Positions 55,907 to 64,000 are shown, counted from the first letter of the stretch. The stretch: DNA of 64,000 nt from Aminiphilus circumscriptus DSM 16581 (GCF_000526375.1 NZ_JAFY01000005.1:372001-436000); one strand, 5' to 3'. Made by a program: numbers and translations. Notes: generated from the letters alone by a model not told the origin.

Positions 55907-56872
55907 GTGAAAGCTGCCAGAATCGCGCACATTTCCCAAAGAGCCCCGGAATCGTGGCAAGATGCCATGTCCCGGTTTCTCTCTCTCCGGAAGGCACAAG
56001 GCGCCGCACCGCGAACTCTCCGAGGATATGAGGAGAATGTCCGCGCCTTCTTCCGCCGATATCCCACGGCATGGAGCCCCGCTTGCCGTGATTGCCTGCT
56101 GGACTACCTCGCACAGGACGGCATCAGCCCCGCCACGTACAACGTCCGGCTCAAGGTGCTGCACCCTTTCTTCCGGTTCTGCGTGAGCCAAGGCATCTTC
56201 GACGAGTCCCCCGCCGAGGGATTGAAATATCGCCGCCAGGAGCCCCGCATCGTGGACCACGACACGGACGACCTCCGAAAGGTGCTGTCCGCCATACCGG
56301 AAGACACCTTTGCCGGGCTCAGGGACAAGGCGCTCTTCCTTCTCTCACTCGATTGCGGCATTCGCCCTTCGGAGGCGCTCCAGCTTCTCCCCTCAGACAT
56401 CGACCTTTCCGCTTGCCGCGCCCGCATCCGCGCCGCCACCTCGAAGACGCGGACAGGAAGAACGGTCTTCTTCTCGGACCACGTGAAGACACTCTTGGAA
56501 CGTCTGCTTGCCGCACGCCCGGAAGAATGGAATGAGGGGAAAGCTCCCGTCTTCTGCACCTCCTACGGCGCGTCGATGGACACCCACGCATGGACGGTCC
56601 AACTCCGCCGCTACGCCCAGAAGGCGGGGCTCTCCCGCTTCTCCGCCTACGACCTGCGCCACCAGCACGCCATCGACTACCTTCGGAATGGTGGCGATGT
56701 CATGACGCTCCAGAAGGGGATGGGGCATGCCACCCTGGACATGACCAGGCAATACCTCGCGCTCTCGGACGACGACCTCCGGACCTCGCACGACAGAGCA
56801 TCCCCGGTCAATGCCCTGCTCCAGAAAGAAGAACCCCGGAAGCGCATGGGGAAGTTGCGAGAAAGGAGGTGA
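55907..56872 (+). CDS. tyrosine recombinase (phage-type integrase)
   Basis: 321 residues. N-terminal SAM-like core-binding domain (AMSRFLSLRKAQGAAPRTLRGYEENVRAFF in part) and a catalytic domain with GIRPSEALQL (Arg I), YDLRHQHAIDYL (His-x-x-Arg region; the second box reads LRHQHA) and MGHATLDMTRQYLAL (His/Tyr nucleophile). The GTG at 55907 has AAAGGAG nine bases upstream; the frame is open further left through the tRNA-Val gene, which rules out earlier starts. Likely carries the mobile element to its right into or out of the chromosome near the tRNA array. Confidence 0.92.
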   Translation: MKAARIAHISQRAPESWQDAMSRFLSLRKAQGAAPRTLRGYEENVRAFFRRYPTAWSPACRDCLLDYLAQDGISPATYNVRLKVLHPFFRFCVSQGIFDESPAEGLKYRRQEPRIVDHDTDDLRKVLSAIPEDTFAGLRDKALFLLSLDCGIRPSEALQLLPSDIDLSACRARIRAATSKTRTGRTVFFSDHVKTLLERLLAARPEEWNEGKAPVFCTSYGASMDTHAWTVQLRRYAQKAGLSRFSAYDLRHQHAIDYLRNGGDVMTLQKGMGHATLDMTRQYLALSDDDLRTSHDRASPVNALLQKEEPRKRMGKLRERR

Positions 56873-56878
56873 AGAGGC

Positions 56879-57031
56879 ATGAAACCGAGCTATTGCATCA
56901 ACGACGGCGTGTCGAGTTGCCGAGAGTGCGCATTTGTCAACTACGGGCTTGATTGTATGAATCAGCGAGTCCGGGATGACGAAGAGGAGGAGATCCCCGA
57001 GTGCGATTGCGACGAGAGCCTGATACCGTAG
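56879..57031 (+). CDS. Cys-rich acidic small protein, 50 residues
   Basis: Starts 7 bp after the integrase stop with a perfect AAGGAGGTGA nine bases before ATG 56879. Seven cysteines: CINDGVSSCREC near the start (C6, C14, C17), one in YGLDC, then ECDCD near the end, plus an acidic run (DDEEEEIPE). A small zinc-binding domain is plausible. Not recognised; likely made with the integrase. Confidence 0.6.
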   Translation: MKPSYCINDGVSSCRECAFVNYGLDCMNQRVRDDEEEEIPECDCDESLIP

Positions 57032-57236
57032 GGATACCCTATCTATACGGTATGTGCCGCGCATACGACGGGATCACGACCAGATCAGCATTCACAAGGG
57101 CTCTCGCGCTACATGCCCGTAAATCGACGCAGATGCCCTTATTTCACACGGGCATTTGGGGAGGTTTCTTTATCGAGAGACGGCGGATTAGGTGCCGCGT
57201 GGCGCGGCGTGGCGGAATGAGGAAAGGAGAATCGGC

Positions 57237-57512
57237 ATGACGATCAACGAAGTGGACGAGATTCTAGACCGGATCAGCCTTTGCCGGGAGCCGTTGCACA
57301 TCCTGCTTGACCATCTTTTGGACGTTCTAGATGAATGGAAAGTCTTCCCGGAAGGTCCAAGGCGTGATGAATTCTACCGACACATAAAGTTGTGCAGGCT
57401 CGTCGCCCGGGAGATGGCGAGGCTGCAAGAGGACGTTGCTTCACTTTGTCACAAGACAGAAGCACAGCCTTTTGAGTCGAAAATGGTTTCCGTCATTGAA
57501 CCTGAAATCTAA
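57237..57512 (+). CDS. unknown helical protein, 91 residues
   Basis: ATG 57237 has AAAGGAGAA seven bases ahead. Mostly alpha-helical by pattern (TINEVDEILDRISL, ILLDHLLDVLDEW, LVAREMARLQEDVASL). No recognised domain. Third gene of the plus-strand integrase group, preceded by a 205-bp gap in which no gene is seen. Confidence 0.55.
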   Translation: MTINEVDEILDRISLCREPLHILLDHLLDVLDEWKVFPEGPRRDEFYRHIKLCRLVAREMARLQEDVASLCHKTEAQPFESKMVSVIEPEI

Positions 57513-57604
57513 AATGTGAACCATAATTTCTCAGTTTTAACCGGGGAAGTCGGCGCGGTGTTTCCGACCCCTGTCGTTTTCGCCAGGAAGGACCCGCGCC
57601 ACAA

Positions 57605-57632
57605 CGGGGAGGAGAAAAAAGCCTCCTCCCCG
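57605..57632. terminator. hairpin between convergent gene groups
   Basis: CGGGGAGGAG (57605-57614) and CTCCTCCCCG (57623-57632), loop AAAAAAGC; TTCTCTTTC follows on the plus strand. Probably ends transcription from one or both sides. Confidence 0.5.
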
Positions 57633-57735
57633 GTTCTCTTTCGTCTCCCCAAGGGGCATCTGCTCCAAAGGCTTCCGTCCCGCATCGTCTCTTCTCGCTC
57701 CACGTCTGAGCCCCACGCCCGGAGAGACTCGGGGC

Positions 57736-58062
57736 TTAGCGCGAGTCCGCCTCCGCCAGTGCCCCGCACAGCCGTTCCTCTGCCCTTCGGAGTTCGGAGG
57801 CGTGAAAAGGATCACGCTCCCCGCGCCAGTGCCGCGCTTCAAGAAGCTCTCGGTCCTCCCGGCTGAGAGAGGAAAGCGCTTCCCTCATGCGATCACAGCG
57901 TCGCGTGAGGAACTCCACCTCTTTCTCCACGCGCTCCGTTTTCGGGAGCTTCGACAAAAGCGCCAGGGATCTCTCGTCCTTTGGAAACCGCCGGAGCAGG
58001 TAGACCGCCTCCGCGATCTCATCCGATGCGAACTTGCCCAGAAGCGCCCGTATCTTATTCAC
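57736..58062 (-). CDS. unknown mobile-element protein, 108 residues
   Basis: GTG 58062 has GGAAGG nine bases ahead and overlaps the preceding gene. Helix-rich, highly charged (EVEFLTRRCDRMREALSSL, SREDRELLEARHW). The C-terminal half is reminiscent of small phage late-gene regulators, but no motif is decisive. Last gene of the minus-strand cluster. Confidence 0.5.
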   Translation of the reverse strand: MNKIRALLGKFASDEIAEAVYLLRRFPKDERSLALLSKLPKTERVEKEVEFLTRRCDRMREALSSLSREDRELLEARHWRGERDPFHASELRRAEERLCGALAEADSR

Positions 58063-58408
58063 GCGGCAGCACCTTCCTTCCAACAGCCCTCTTCGTAAAC
58101 CTCGCCAGTGCGGCGGCTCCGCCTCGTGGAAGGCGGTCGTCCGTCAGATACGCCTCGACAGCCATCCGGTCTTTCTGTGGGAGTTCGTGGATCATCTCAG
58201 CCAATGCGCGGATTCCCGGGAGGACCTTTTCGAGTCCTTCCCTTGTCTCCGCGTGCTGGTTCTGGAGGAAATACGCCTCGCCACCCTTGACGATTTCGCC
58301 GAGACGTGGATTGCGGACGAGGGGCAATGCCGCGAGCCTGTCCAGGAGCCGGAGCGCGGCGAGGATGTCCGGAGCCAGAAGGCGCAGCGCCCAAAGCGGA
58401 ACGTCCAC
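58055..58408 (-). CDS. unknown mobile-element protein, 117 residues
   Basis: GTG 58408 has AAAAGGAGG eight bases ahead. Leu/Ala-rich helices (LRLLAPDILAALRLLDRLAAL) then a charged C-terminal half ending in ARFTKRAVGRKV. No signal peptide or known domain. Overlaps the next gene by 8 bp. Confidence 0.5.
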   Translation of the reverse strand: MDVPLWALRLLAPDILAALRLLDRLAALPLVRNPRLGEIVKGGEAYFLQNQHAETREGLEKVLPGIRALAEMIHELPQKDRMAVEAYLTDDRLPRGGAAALARFTKRAVGRKVLPRE

Positions 58409-58766
58409 GGCGTGCCTCCTTTTTTATCGAAGCGTGTGTGCGGTTTTTTCCCCTCAACCCGGTGCTCGCGAAAATTGAGCTGAGGGGAAAACCTCTGTGC
58501 GTCGCCTCTAGGGCTTTTGCTTCTTCGCCGGTGCCCCCTCCAGCAGCAATTCCAGATCCTTCCGCCGCCCTTCAGGAAGCGCCGAAAGGTAAAGGTCACG
58601 CTCCCCGAGGTTCATCGTGCGGAGACGCGCTGCCTCTGCCTCAAGTCGGATCTTTCGCTCCGCTTCAATGCGCTTTTGCTCAGCCTCAAACGCAGCCGCT
58701 TGTGCCCGGCTCACAATGGATTGTGGGGTCGGTCGTCAATAGCGGACACCAAAATATGTAAGCAGC

Positions 58767-59672
58767 CTACTGCTCTTTGAAAAATTGTTTCTCATAGGCG
58801 GCAGGGGAGAGATAACCAAGTCTCTTCTGCCGTCGCTGCCGATTGTAAAAGATTTCGATGTACGTCGTGATCTGCCGTATAGCTTCCTGCCGGGTTTCGT
58901 AACGGCAATGATGAACGAGTTCGTTTTTCAGCACACCCCAGAAACTCTCAATGGGCGCGTTGTCATAGCAGTTCCCACGGCGGCTCATCGATGCCCGCAT
59001 TTTGAACTGGTCAAGGAGTTTTCGGTAGCCCGCGGCGCAGTACTGACTGCCACGGTCGGAATGATGAATCAAACCAGCCGCAGGCCTCTTGGCAGCGACA
59101 GCGCGAAACAGGGACTGGGTGACCAGATTCTTTGTCATGCGTTCTCCCATGGCGTAGCCCACAATCTCTCCGGTAAAAAGATCCTTGTGACCGGCAAGAT
59201 ATAACCAGCCCTCGGCTGTGGGGATGTAAGTGATATCCGTTACCCAGACTTGATTCGGGGCCTCCGTGACAAAGTTTTGTTCTAAAAGATTTGTGGCAAC
59301 CGGCAGCTTGTGGTTTGCGTTTGTGGTTGCCTTGAACTTTTTGACCTGTTTGCAGCGAAGCCCCAGTTTCCTGCGAATCCGTTTGATCCGGTGAACTCCA
59401 ATGTGAACGCCGTGGCAGGCAAGCTCTTTCTGCAGACGTTCCGGACCGTAGGTTTCTTCCGTTCTTTTATGAGCCGCTATGATTTCGAGTTCGAGCCGTT
59501 TTTCCTCTTGATTCCGGAGAGAATCCGGTCGTTTCAGCCAGGCGTAGTAGCCACTGGTTGAAACCTCCAGAACCCGACATAGCCGAGGAACCGGATACTT
59601 CGATCGAAACCGCCTGATTACCGCGTACCGGACAGCGACTCCCGGGCAAAGTACGCGGCGGCTTTTTTTAAG
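58767..59672 (-). CDS. IS3-family transposase OrfB (copy C), -1 frame
   Basis: Identical by eye to the other copies; DDE core intact. Confidence 0.93.
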   Translation of the reverse strand, partial: LKKSRRVLCPGVAVRYAVIRRFRSKYPVPRLCRVLEVSTSGYYAWLKRPDSLRNQEEKRLELEIIAAHKRTEETYGPERLQKELACHGVHIGVHRIKRIRRKLGLRCKQVKKFKATTNANHKLPVATNLLEQNFVTEAPNQVWVTDITYIPTAEGWLYLAGHKDLFTGEIVGYAMGERMTKNLVTQSLFRAVAAKRPAAGLIHHSDRGSQYCAAGYRKLLDQFKMRASMSRRGNCYDNAPIESFWGVLKNELVHHCRYETRQEAIRQITTYIEIFYNRQRRQKRLGYLSPAAYEKQFFKEQ

Positions 59673-59935
59673 ATATCGCGCTCCTGTTTTACTTGAGCAA
59701 GCTCTCGTTTGACGCGCTCAAGCTCCTCCTCAACCTGAGTGAGAGGCCGCCGCTCGCCGCCAATATCGGAAAGTTTTCCGGCCTTGTACGCTCTCACCCA
59801 GTTTTCCAGGGTCGACTTGGGCAGGGAGAGTTGACGCGATGCTTCATATGCTGTCAAGCCGCCTTCAATGATCATGTTGACGGCTTCATGCCGAAATTCT
59901 TTCGAATAGCGACCGTTCGTTGCGTTCTTTGCCAT
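59618..59935 (-). CDS. IS3-family transposase OrfA (copy C)
   Basis: 105 residues, identical by eye to copies A and B, with the A7 frameshift run. Confidence 0.95.
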   Translation of the reverse strand: MAKNATNGRYSKEFRHEAVNMIIEGGLTAYEASRQLSLPKSTLENWVRAYKAGKLSDIGGERRPLTQVEEELERVKRELAQVKQERDILKKAAAYFARESLSGTR

Positions 59936-60597
59936 TCAGACACCTCCGTTTTGGTTGGATAGTAACTTTGGTGTCCGATATTTTCAACGTACCTCATTGG
60001 GCTTGCTCCTGTGCCTCGGCTGCTCCCGCCTCAGCCGCCTTGAAAAGCCGTGAATCCTCCGCCTGTCGTTCGAGCTGCTCTTCAAAAATGGACACCTTCG
60101 CCGCAAGCTCGACGTCGGAAATCACTCGCGGACGATCCGCGTCCAACCACTGAAGAAACCGGAGGAGATGCCGTCCAAATTGCGTCAGTTCCTGCCCCGT
60201 TCCTTCGCAATGCGGACAGAGATGCGGAGCTTCCCGCAGAGCAGGGTTTCCCGAGATCCACCCCCGCGCACTGGGACAGCCGTCGCAGGTTGTGAACAAT
60301 TTAAGCTCCTCGGGAATTCGCTCGCCACGCGCATCTTGGAGCGCGATGCGCTCTTTTCGCCGCACCTCTTCGAGCGCCGCCTCCCGTTCAAGATAGCGCC
60401 GCGTATACGCAGCCGCCCGCTCGTTGTGCTCCCGGACCGCCTCGTTGTGGAGAGCGGATTCCTCTATCGCCCACGCCGCTGTGGGCTGTCCTGCTCGCCG
60501 TGCAGCGTCCGCCCGCTTCCCCGCAGCATTGAGGCGCTCTTTTGCCTCCTGGTCCATCTCGTCGCCACCAAAACCCAGCCGGTCCCACCAACTCATA

Positions 60598-61113
60598 CTA
60601 AACTGCCCCCTTCACGATTTTTGAGATCTCGTCGCCCGTAAGAACGCGGCGATATTCCAGGACCTCTGCCACTGCAAGAATGTCACACCACCAGCGCCGC
60701 ACCAACCTTGTTGTGACGTTCACCTCCCTTGTGAACATTTTTTCCTGCGACTCCTCCCCGGAGCACCGCGCTCGCATGAGGGATAGCAAGTTTCCGGAGT
60801 CCTCCCGGGAGCAATCGAGCAGCTCCTGAAGAGCGGGTTCTGTGCCGGTCCCGTGCAGGAAGAGCACCTCCGCCACGGGACCTGCCAGCAAGGCGACACA
60901 GGTTCTTCGCACTGTTTCAGGAATGCCTTCCACGAGGCGCCTTACCGCTTCCCCTGGAGCATCCGCTAAACGGATTCCCCGCGCCCCCTGGACAGCTAAA
61001 ACCTCCCCGCCTCCGGAAGAGTCGAGGCGCGCCACATAGAGGGGAAGCCCCAACCGAACCCTTGCTACGGAGTGTCCGCTTTCGTGGACCGCCGCGACCG
61101 TAACGGGGCTCAT
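60598..61113 (-). CDS. stand-alone M41 (FtsH-like) metallopeptidase domain protein
   Basis: 171 residues. AAVHESGHSVARVRLGLP carries a zinc-protease HExxH (HESGH), and CVALLAGPVAEVLFLHG resembles the third-ligand region of FtsH peptidases; the ReDSGNLLSLM-type helix follows. The AAA+ ATPase and membrane parts of FtsH are absent. ATG 61113 overlaps the preceding gene (ATGA). In phage-like elements such domains may process a protein or block a host factor, but that is not shown. The third zinc ligand cannot be placed with certainty. Confidence 0.65.
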   Translation of the reverse strand: MSPVTVAAVHESGHSVARVRLGLPLYVARLDSSGGGEVLAVQGARGIRLADAPGEAVRRLVEGIPETVRRTCVALLAGPVAEVLFLHGTGTEPALQELLDCSREDSGNLLSLMRARCSGEESQEKMFTREVNVTTRLVRRWWCDILAVAEVLEYRRVLTGDEISKIVKGAV

Positions 61114-61469
61114 GCGCCGTGTCCTTTCTTTCCCGTCTGAGAATAGGAAGGCTCGTCAAGCCACCGAAGAGCCAGCGGAGAGGCGACGAAGGTCGTCCCG
61201 TTGTTGTACTGCTTCCATATGAACCCCCACAGGAGCGAGAAGTCTCCGTCAACCGGCGGAAGTGCGATCACGTAAGGACCATCGGTGATGGTGCCTTCCC
61301 ACGACGATTCGTCAATCACAGCCCTTGCCGCCTGTAGAAAGCTCCGCAGAATCTCCTGTCCGACGTCCTCGTTGCTCGATTTGATCGCCTGATCAACCGT
61401 CATCGCACCGTCAAAGTAGTCCACAGGTCCCAACTCGTAGACGTAAAACCCGTTTTCGACCACACTCAT
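61110..61469 (-). CDS. unknown mobile-element protein, 119 residues
   Basis: ATG 61469 has GGGAGG six bases ahead; an in-frame ATG at 61487 is less well placed. Contains VENGFYVYELGPVDYFDGA and WGFIWKQYNNG. No domain recognised. Ends with a basic tail and overlaps the metallopeptidase gene. Confidence 0.5.
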   Translation of the reverse strand: MSVVENGFYVYELGPVDYFDGAMTVDQAIKSSNEDVGQEILRSFLQAARAVIDESSWEGTITDGPYVIALPPVDGDFSLLWGFIWKQYNNGTTFVASPLALRWLDEPSYSQTGKKGHGA

Positions 61470-61504
61470 AGGAGCCTCCCCTTTCATGCTTTAAAGTCCC
61501 GCAG

Positions 61505-61603
61505 ATGACGCATGACGGAAATTGACCGATTTTAGGTAATTACCCTCGTATATCCTCTTCGCGAGCTATTACCTAAAAATGACGATTTTCCGTCATGCGT
61601 CAT
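61505..61603. repeat. nested inverted repeat, 99 bp, candidate origin or regulatory hairpin
   Basis: Outer arms ATGACGCATGACGGAAA (61505-61521) and TTTCCGTCATGCGTCAT (61587-61603) are perfect, 17 bp. Inner arms TTTTAGGTAAT (61530-61540) and ATTACCTAAAA (61568-61578) are perfect, 11 bp. The centre is AT-rich. It lies right after the SF3-helicase gene. No ORF crosses it. Confidence 0.75.
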
Positions 61604-61617
61604 GCTCCCATTCTGCG

Positions 61618-62982
61618 CTATTCCACCGCTGTGAATGCAAGTCCTTCTACCATGACACCACACATGCCCTTTCGTGCTGTGAATCCCGCCGCTTCGAGCT
61701 CTTTCCTGAGCGCTTTGTTTGAGATTACCCGTTCACCGTTGCGCTTCGCCCACTCAACAAAAGCCTCGTGCAACCTCGACAGTGGAACGTCGTGTCCAGG
61801 GATTCGCCGCGTCGTGTCATCCAAAAACGAGAGCACAACGCTTTGGTCATCTTGGTACTGCCGCGTCGCCGTACTGACGATGCGCGGTTCCTTCAAGCCG
61901 TCCCGTCGCCATTCCCGAAGCCCCGAGAGCGCCCAATTCAGAATCCCGTCCAGCTCTTGCAGGAGCTTGCTCCGCAGTTCCGGATCTCGCCGCTCAGGAG
62001 GGAAGGTAACGTTGAAAGGGATGTGTTTGCATCGTCGCCAAAACCCATACGAGGTATCCCGCACGCGGGGAGCACCGTTCGCGGAGTAGACGAGCTTGAA
62101 CTGTGGTCTGAGCGTGAAGTGCTCCCGAAAGAGGAACCTCACGCGAAGAGAGTCCTCTCCGCTCATCGCCTTCAAAAGCGCGCTGTCGAGCGTTTTGCCG
62201 GGCTCCACCTCGGAGCAGAACACGTAACGACAGCCACGGAGCGCCGCGAGTTCGTTTGTTGGTTGGTCTCCGTACTTCACTACGAGCGCGCCCGGTGATA
62301 GTGGCGCCGCGTACTCTCCAAGCAGCGCCGCGAGAGTCTCCACAAAAACGCCCTTCCCGTTCGCGCCGAGCCCGGAGAGGAACAAAAAGCACTGCTCCCT
62401 CGTTGTTCCCGTCAGCATGTACCCGGCGAATCGTTGCAGATACCCGACAAGCTCCACGTCGCCACCCATCACTTCTAACAGGAACCGCTCCCACCCGGGG
62501 CACGTCGCGGCGGAGTCAAAAGAGGCTCCGGCAACCTTGGTCATGAGGTCCCCCGGGCTATGGCGTAGCAGCTCCCCCGTGCGGAGATCGAGCGTTCCGT
62601 TCCGGAGATTCAGGAGTTCCGCATCACTGTCAAGCGCTGACTCTTCGACGCGAATTCCAACTTCACTTTTGAGCAGTTTCCCCATCGCAGAAAGCGCCCC
62701 TGCGCGCTCGCTTGCCAGTGCCCAATTCGCGAGTGCTTTGCGCCGTTCGGGATTCGCCGTTTCGTCCGCCGCCTGGCGCAGGAGGAGTTCGGGAACATCT
62801 TTCGCGAAGCCTAAAATTTCTGAATCGTCGCTGCCGCGCCACCGCGTCCCATCGAAGACGAGCCATCCGATGGACGGACACCAGCGAATCCTGTCTCCGT
62901 GGAGAAACGCGAGGCGCTTTGCGTTTCCCATGTCTGTAAAGTGTTCGCCGCCAAGCGCGACGAGTTCGAGGGTTCCCATCAT
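61618..62982 (-). CDS. phage/plasmid primase-helicase, P4/D5 type (SF3 helicase)
   Basis: 454 residues. N-terminal D5_N-like region (FDGTRWRGSDD, then LLNLRNGTLDLRTGEL) and a C-terminal SF3 helicase core with Walker A FLSGLGANGKGVFVETL, the following YVFCSEVEPGK and KLVYSANGAPRV (sensor/arginine-finger region). Drives unwinding at an origin of a small replicon. ATG 62982 shares a base with the stop of the primase gene. The lysine-serine of the usual GKS is GKG here, a minor departure. Confidence 0.87.
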   Translation of the reverse strand: MMGTLELVALGGEHFTDMGNAKRLAFLHGDRIRWCPSIGWLVFDGTRWRGSDDSEILGFAKDVPELLLRQAADETANPERRKALANWALASERAGALSAMGKLLKSEVGIRVEESALDSDAELLNLRNGTLDLRTGELLRHSPGDLMTKVAGASFDSAATCPGWERFLLEVMGGDVELVGYLQRFAGYMLTGTTREQCFLFLSGLGANGKGVFVETLAALLGEYAAPLSPGALVVKYGDQPTNELAALRGCRYVFCSEVEPGKTLDSALLKAMSGEDSLRVRFLFREHFTLRPQFKLVYSANGAPRVRDTSYGFWRRCKHIPFNVTFPPERRDPELRSKLLQELDGILNWALSGLREWRRDGLKEPRIVSTATRQYQDDQSVVLSFLDDTTRRIPGHDVPLSRLHEAFVEWAKRNGERVISNKALRKELEAAGFTARKGMCGVMVEGLAFTAVE

Positions 62983-63803
62983 CAGACCGCCACCTTTTGC
63001 GCCATGCGCACCAGGTAATCGGCGCGGCGCCCTTTAGCTCGTTCAGCCCTCCCACTGCTCAAAAAGAGCCGGATCATGCGCTCCACGTCGCCTCCGGTCC
63101 AGTAGGAGAGGTCTCCCATGAGTGCGTAGTCGGATTCTGACGAGCTTTTGTGCAGAGTCTCGCCGCTCCAAAGCCTGCGGATCGTCGGACCGCGCCTCGA
63201 CGCGAACATTTGCTCGATGAGCAACGCGTCATCCTGCGGAACATCCCTCAGTGGAAGCCTTGGGAGCAGCGGCTTTGGAGGTTCCAACGCCGCGAGAATG
63301 CGCCGCACTCCAATGTCCGCGTTCCGAAATCGCCGGCGACCTTCGAGCACGTCTCCGGTGATCGTGAAAAAACGGCTTCGGAAGTAGAGCTCCACCGATC
63401 CCCTCCGACGAGAGGCAAGCTCCCCGGTGTGCCCAAAGAGCACGTGGAGCCCGGTGTCGCTTGGGGAAACCTCGGTGTAAGAGTCCAAATGACCGAGGAA
63501 AAGTCGTCCCTCGCTGGAGAGCGGAAGGGCATCATCCAGATCGAGCCCGCCGATGCCGTCGCCGAGCGCAAAGAGAATGCCTTCCCCGCCCCGAAGTGCT
63601 GCGGCTACCGCGTCAAAACTCACCCACGTCGAGGAATCTGTGCAGCTCGCGCACGCCGTTCGATCAGCACGGAGCGGGAGCTTGCGCCCTTCTGCGGTGA
63701 GCTTCCACAGGGCAAAACGCGGACGGTCGAGGATCTCTCTCGGGAGGTTCTGACGAATCCGCTCCAGGAGAGCGCGAGGTGCGATGTCGATTGGCGGACG
63801 CAT
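62982..63803 (-). CDS. primase-polymerase (AEP-like) protein of the mobile element
   Basis: 273 residues. Prim-pol type marks: GGLDLDDALPL (acidic pair), SPSDTGLHVLF and RFFTITGDVL, then a linker and a helical C-terminal part with SDYALMGDLSYWTGGD as in primase C-terminal domains (PriCT). The start ATG 63803 overlaps the upstream stop (TGATG). With the adjacent SF3 helicase it forms a two-gene replication module, split from what in other elements is one polypeptide. Confidence 0.8.
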   Translation of the reverse strand: MRPPIDIAPRALLERIRQNLPREILDRPRFALWKLTAEGRKLPLRADRTACASCTDSSTWVSFDAVAAALRGGEGILFALGDGIGGLDLDDALPLSSEGRLFLGHLDSYTEVSPSDTGLHVLFGHTGELASRRRGSVELYFRSRFFTITGDVLEGRRRFRNADIGVRRILAALEPPKPLLPRLPLRDVPQDDALLIEQMFASRRGPTIRRLWSGETLHKSSSESDYALMGDLSYWTGGDVERMIRLFLSSGRAERAKGRRADYLVRMAQKVAV

Positions 63804-64000
63804 CAGAACAACCCCAACTGCGCAGGCTCTAGCCGCTTTGGTGGTCGCTTGACGTACCACCATTCCGGCGCGTGCTCCACGCCTTCGACCAGCTCGAAGA
63901 AGCGGAGGTCAAAGCAACGCCGCCGTATCCCTGCGATGGTCCGCACGTCCGGTTTTATGTCCCGGAGGTCCGCACGCCACACGAGGCGCCGCGAGTCTTC
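63803..64000 (-). CDS. unknown protein, C-terminal 65 residues (runs off right edge)
   Basis: Minus-strand frame open to the window edge and ending TGA at 63803. C terminus has RRLVWRADLRDIKPDVRT, FFELVEGVEH and EWWYVKRPPKRLEPAQ. Coupled by overlap to the primase gene. Not recognised. Confidence 0.6.
   Translation of the reverse strand, partial: EDSRRLVWRADLRDIKPDVRTIAGIRRRCFDLRFFELVEGVEHAPEWWYVKRPPKRLEPAQLGLF

Larger units (their letters stand above)
58724..59996 (-). mobile_element. IS3-family insertion sequence, copy C
   Basis: Same 1273-bp element as copies A and B, inverted. Flanked by TTG direct repeats (58721-58723, 59997-59999). Inserted in a mobile-element gene. Confidence 0.95.
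58508..60596 (-). pseudogene. unknown coiled-coil/zinc-motif gene split by IS copy C
   Basis: Pieces 60596-59997 and 58720-58508 join in frame after removing IS copy C and one TTG duplication (EQAQ|SIVSRAQ) to give 270 residues. The first piece has a helical region (LNAAGKRADAARRAGQ) and a zinc-ribbon-like part with CDGCPS and CPHCEGTGQ; the second is a long charged helix (FEAEQKRIEAERKIRLEAEAA in part). ATG 60596 with GGGGGCAG upstream. Not recognised; interruption is recent because the IS is intact. Confidence 0.75.

Overview
The window reads as a chromosomal segment of a GC-rich, anaerobic, amino-acid-fermenting bacterium, most like the Synergistota (this placement rests on gene content and protein similarity recalled from memory, not on a search). 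Supporting it are a tungsten-type aldehyde:ferredoxin oxidoreductase, two phosphotransbutyrylase/butyrate kinase pairs beside a branched-chain aminotransferase, an ornithine-cyclodeaminase-family enzyme, a reduced poly-gamma-glutamate (PgsB/PgsW/PgsC) cluster and peroxiredoxins with no sign of respiration.

Layout. 1-6749: AEC permease (cut by the left edge), phosphomannomutase, AhpC-type peroxiredoxin, a divergent DapF-like epimerase, a triple-GAF diguanylate cyclase and thiol peroxidase. 7035-14952 (minus): one tight six-gene operon that could import an amine or amino acid (OpuC-type ABC transporter), transaminate it (HisC-like), decarboxylate the 2-oxo acid (TPP enzyme resembling AruI) and oxidise the aldehyde (AOR). 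15002-18253: PAS/HD-GYP protein, a 42-codon gene with its own terminator, and a tandem 144-bp repeat. 18351-24775 (minus): hydroxyacid dehydrogenase, buk, ptb, ptb, buk and ilvE, i.e. substrate-level ATP formation from (branched) acyl-CoA. 24849-28121 (minus): poly-gamma-glutamate genes led by a YheO-like regulator. 28386-37120: assorted metabolic and signalling genes, two decayed genes, and a promoter-leader-terminator unit in front of a membrane protein.

37228-52570 is a defence island with scars. On the minus strand it runs HTH regulator, 46-codon ORF, hsdM, hsdS, a HamA/HamB-like (Hachiman/AbpAB-like) pair, hsdR and another SF2 helicase. hsdR is broken by two copies of one IS3-family element whose target duplications allow exact reconstruction of a 1027-residue subunit; the last helicase is cut off at an IS5-family remnant, which itself sits in an older IS3 copy.

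52826-54534 holds a small amidotransferase/cyclotransferase module, partly decayed. Six minus-strand tRNA genes (Val, Asp, Phe, Gly, Cys, Asn) lie at 55104-55738. From 55907 to the right edge is a mobile element: tyrosine integrase, small unknown genes, a gene split by a third copy of the same IS3 element, a stand-alone M41-like metallopeptidase, a large nested inverted repeat that could be an origin, and a primase-polymerase/SF3-helicase pair.
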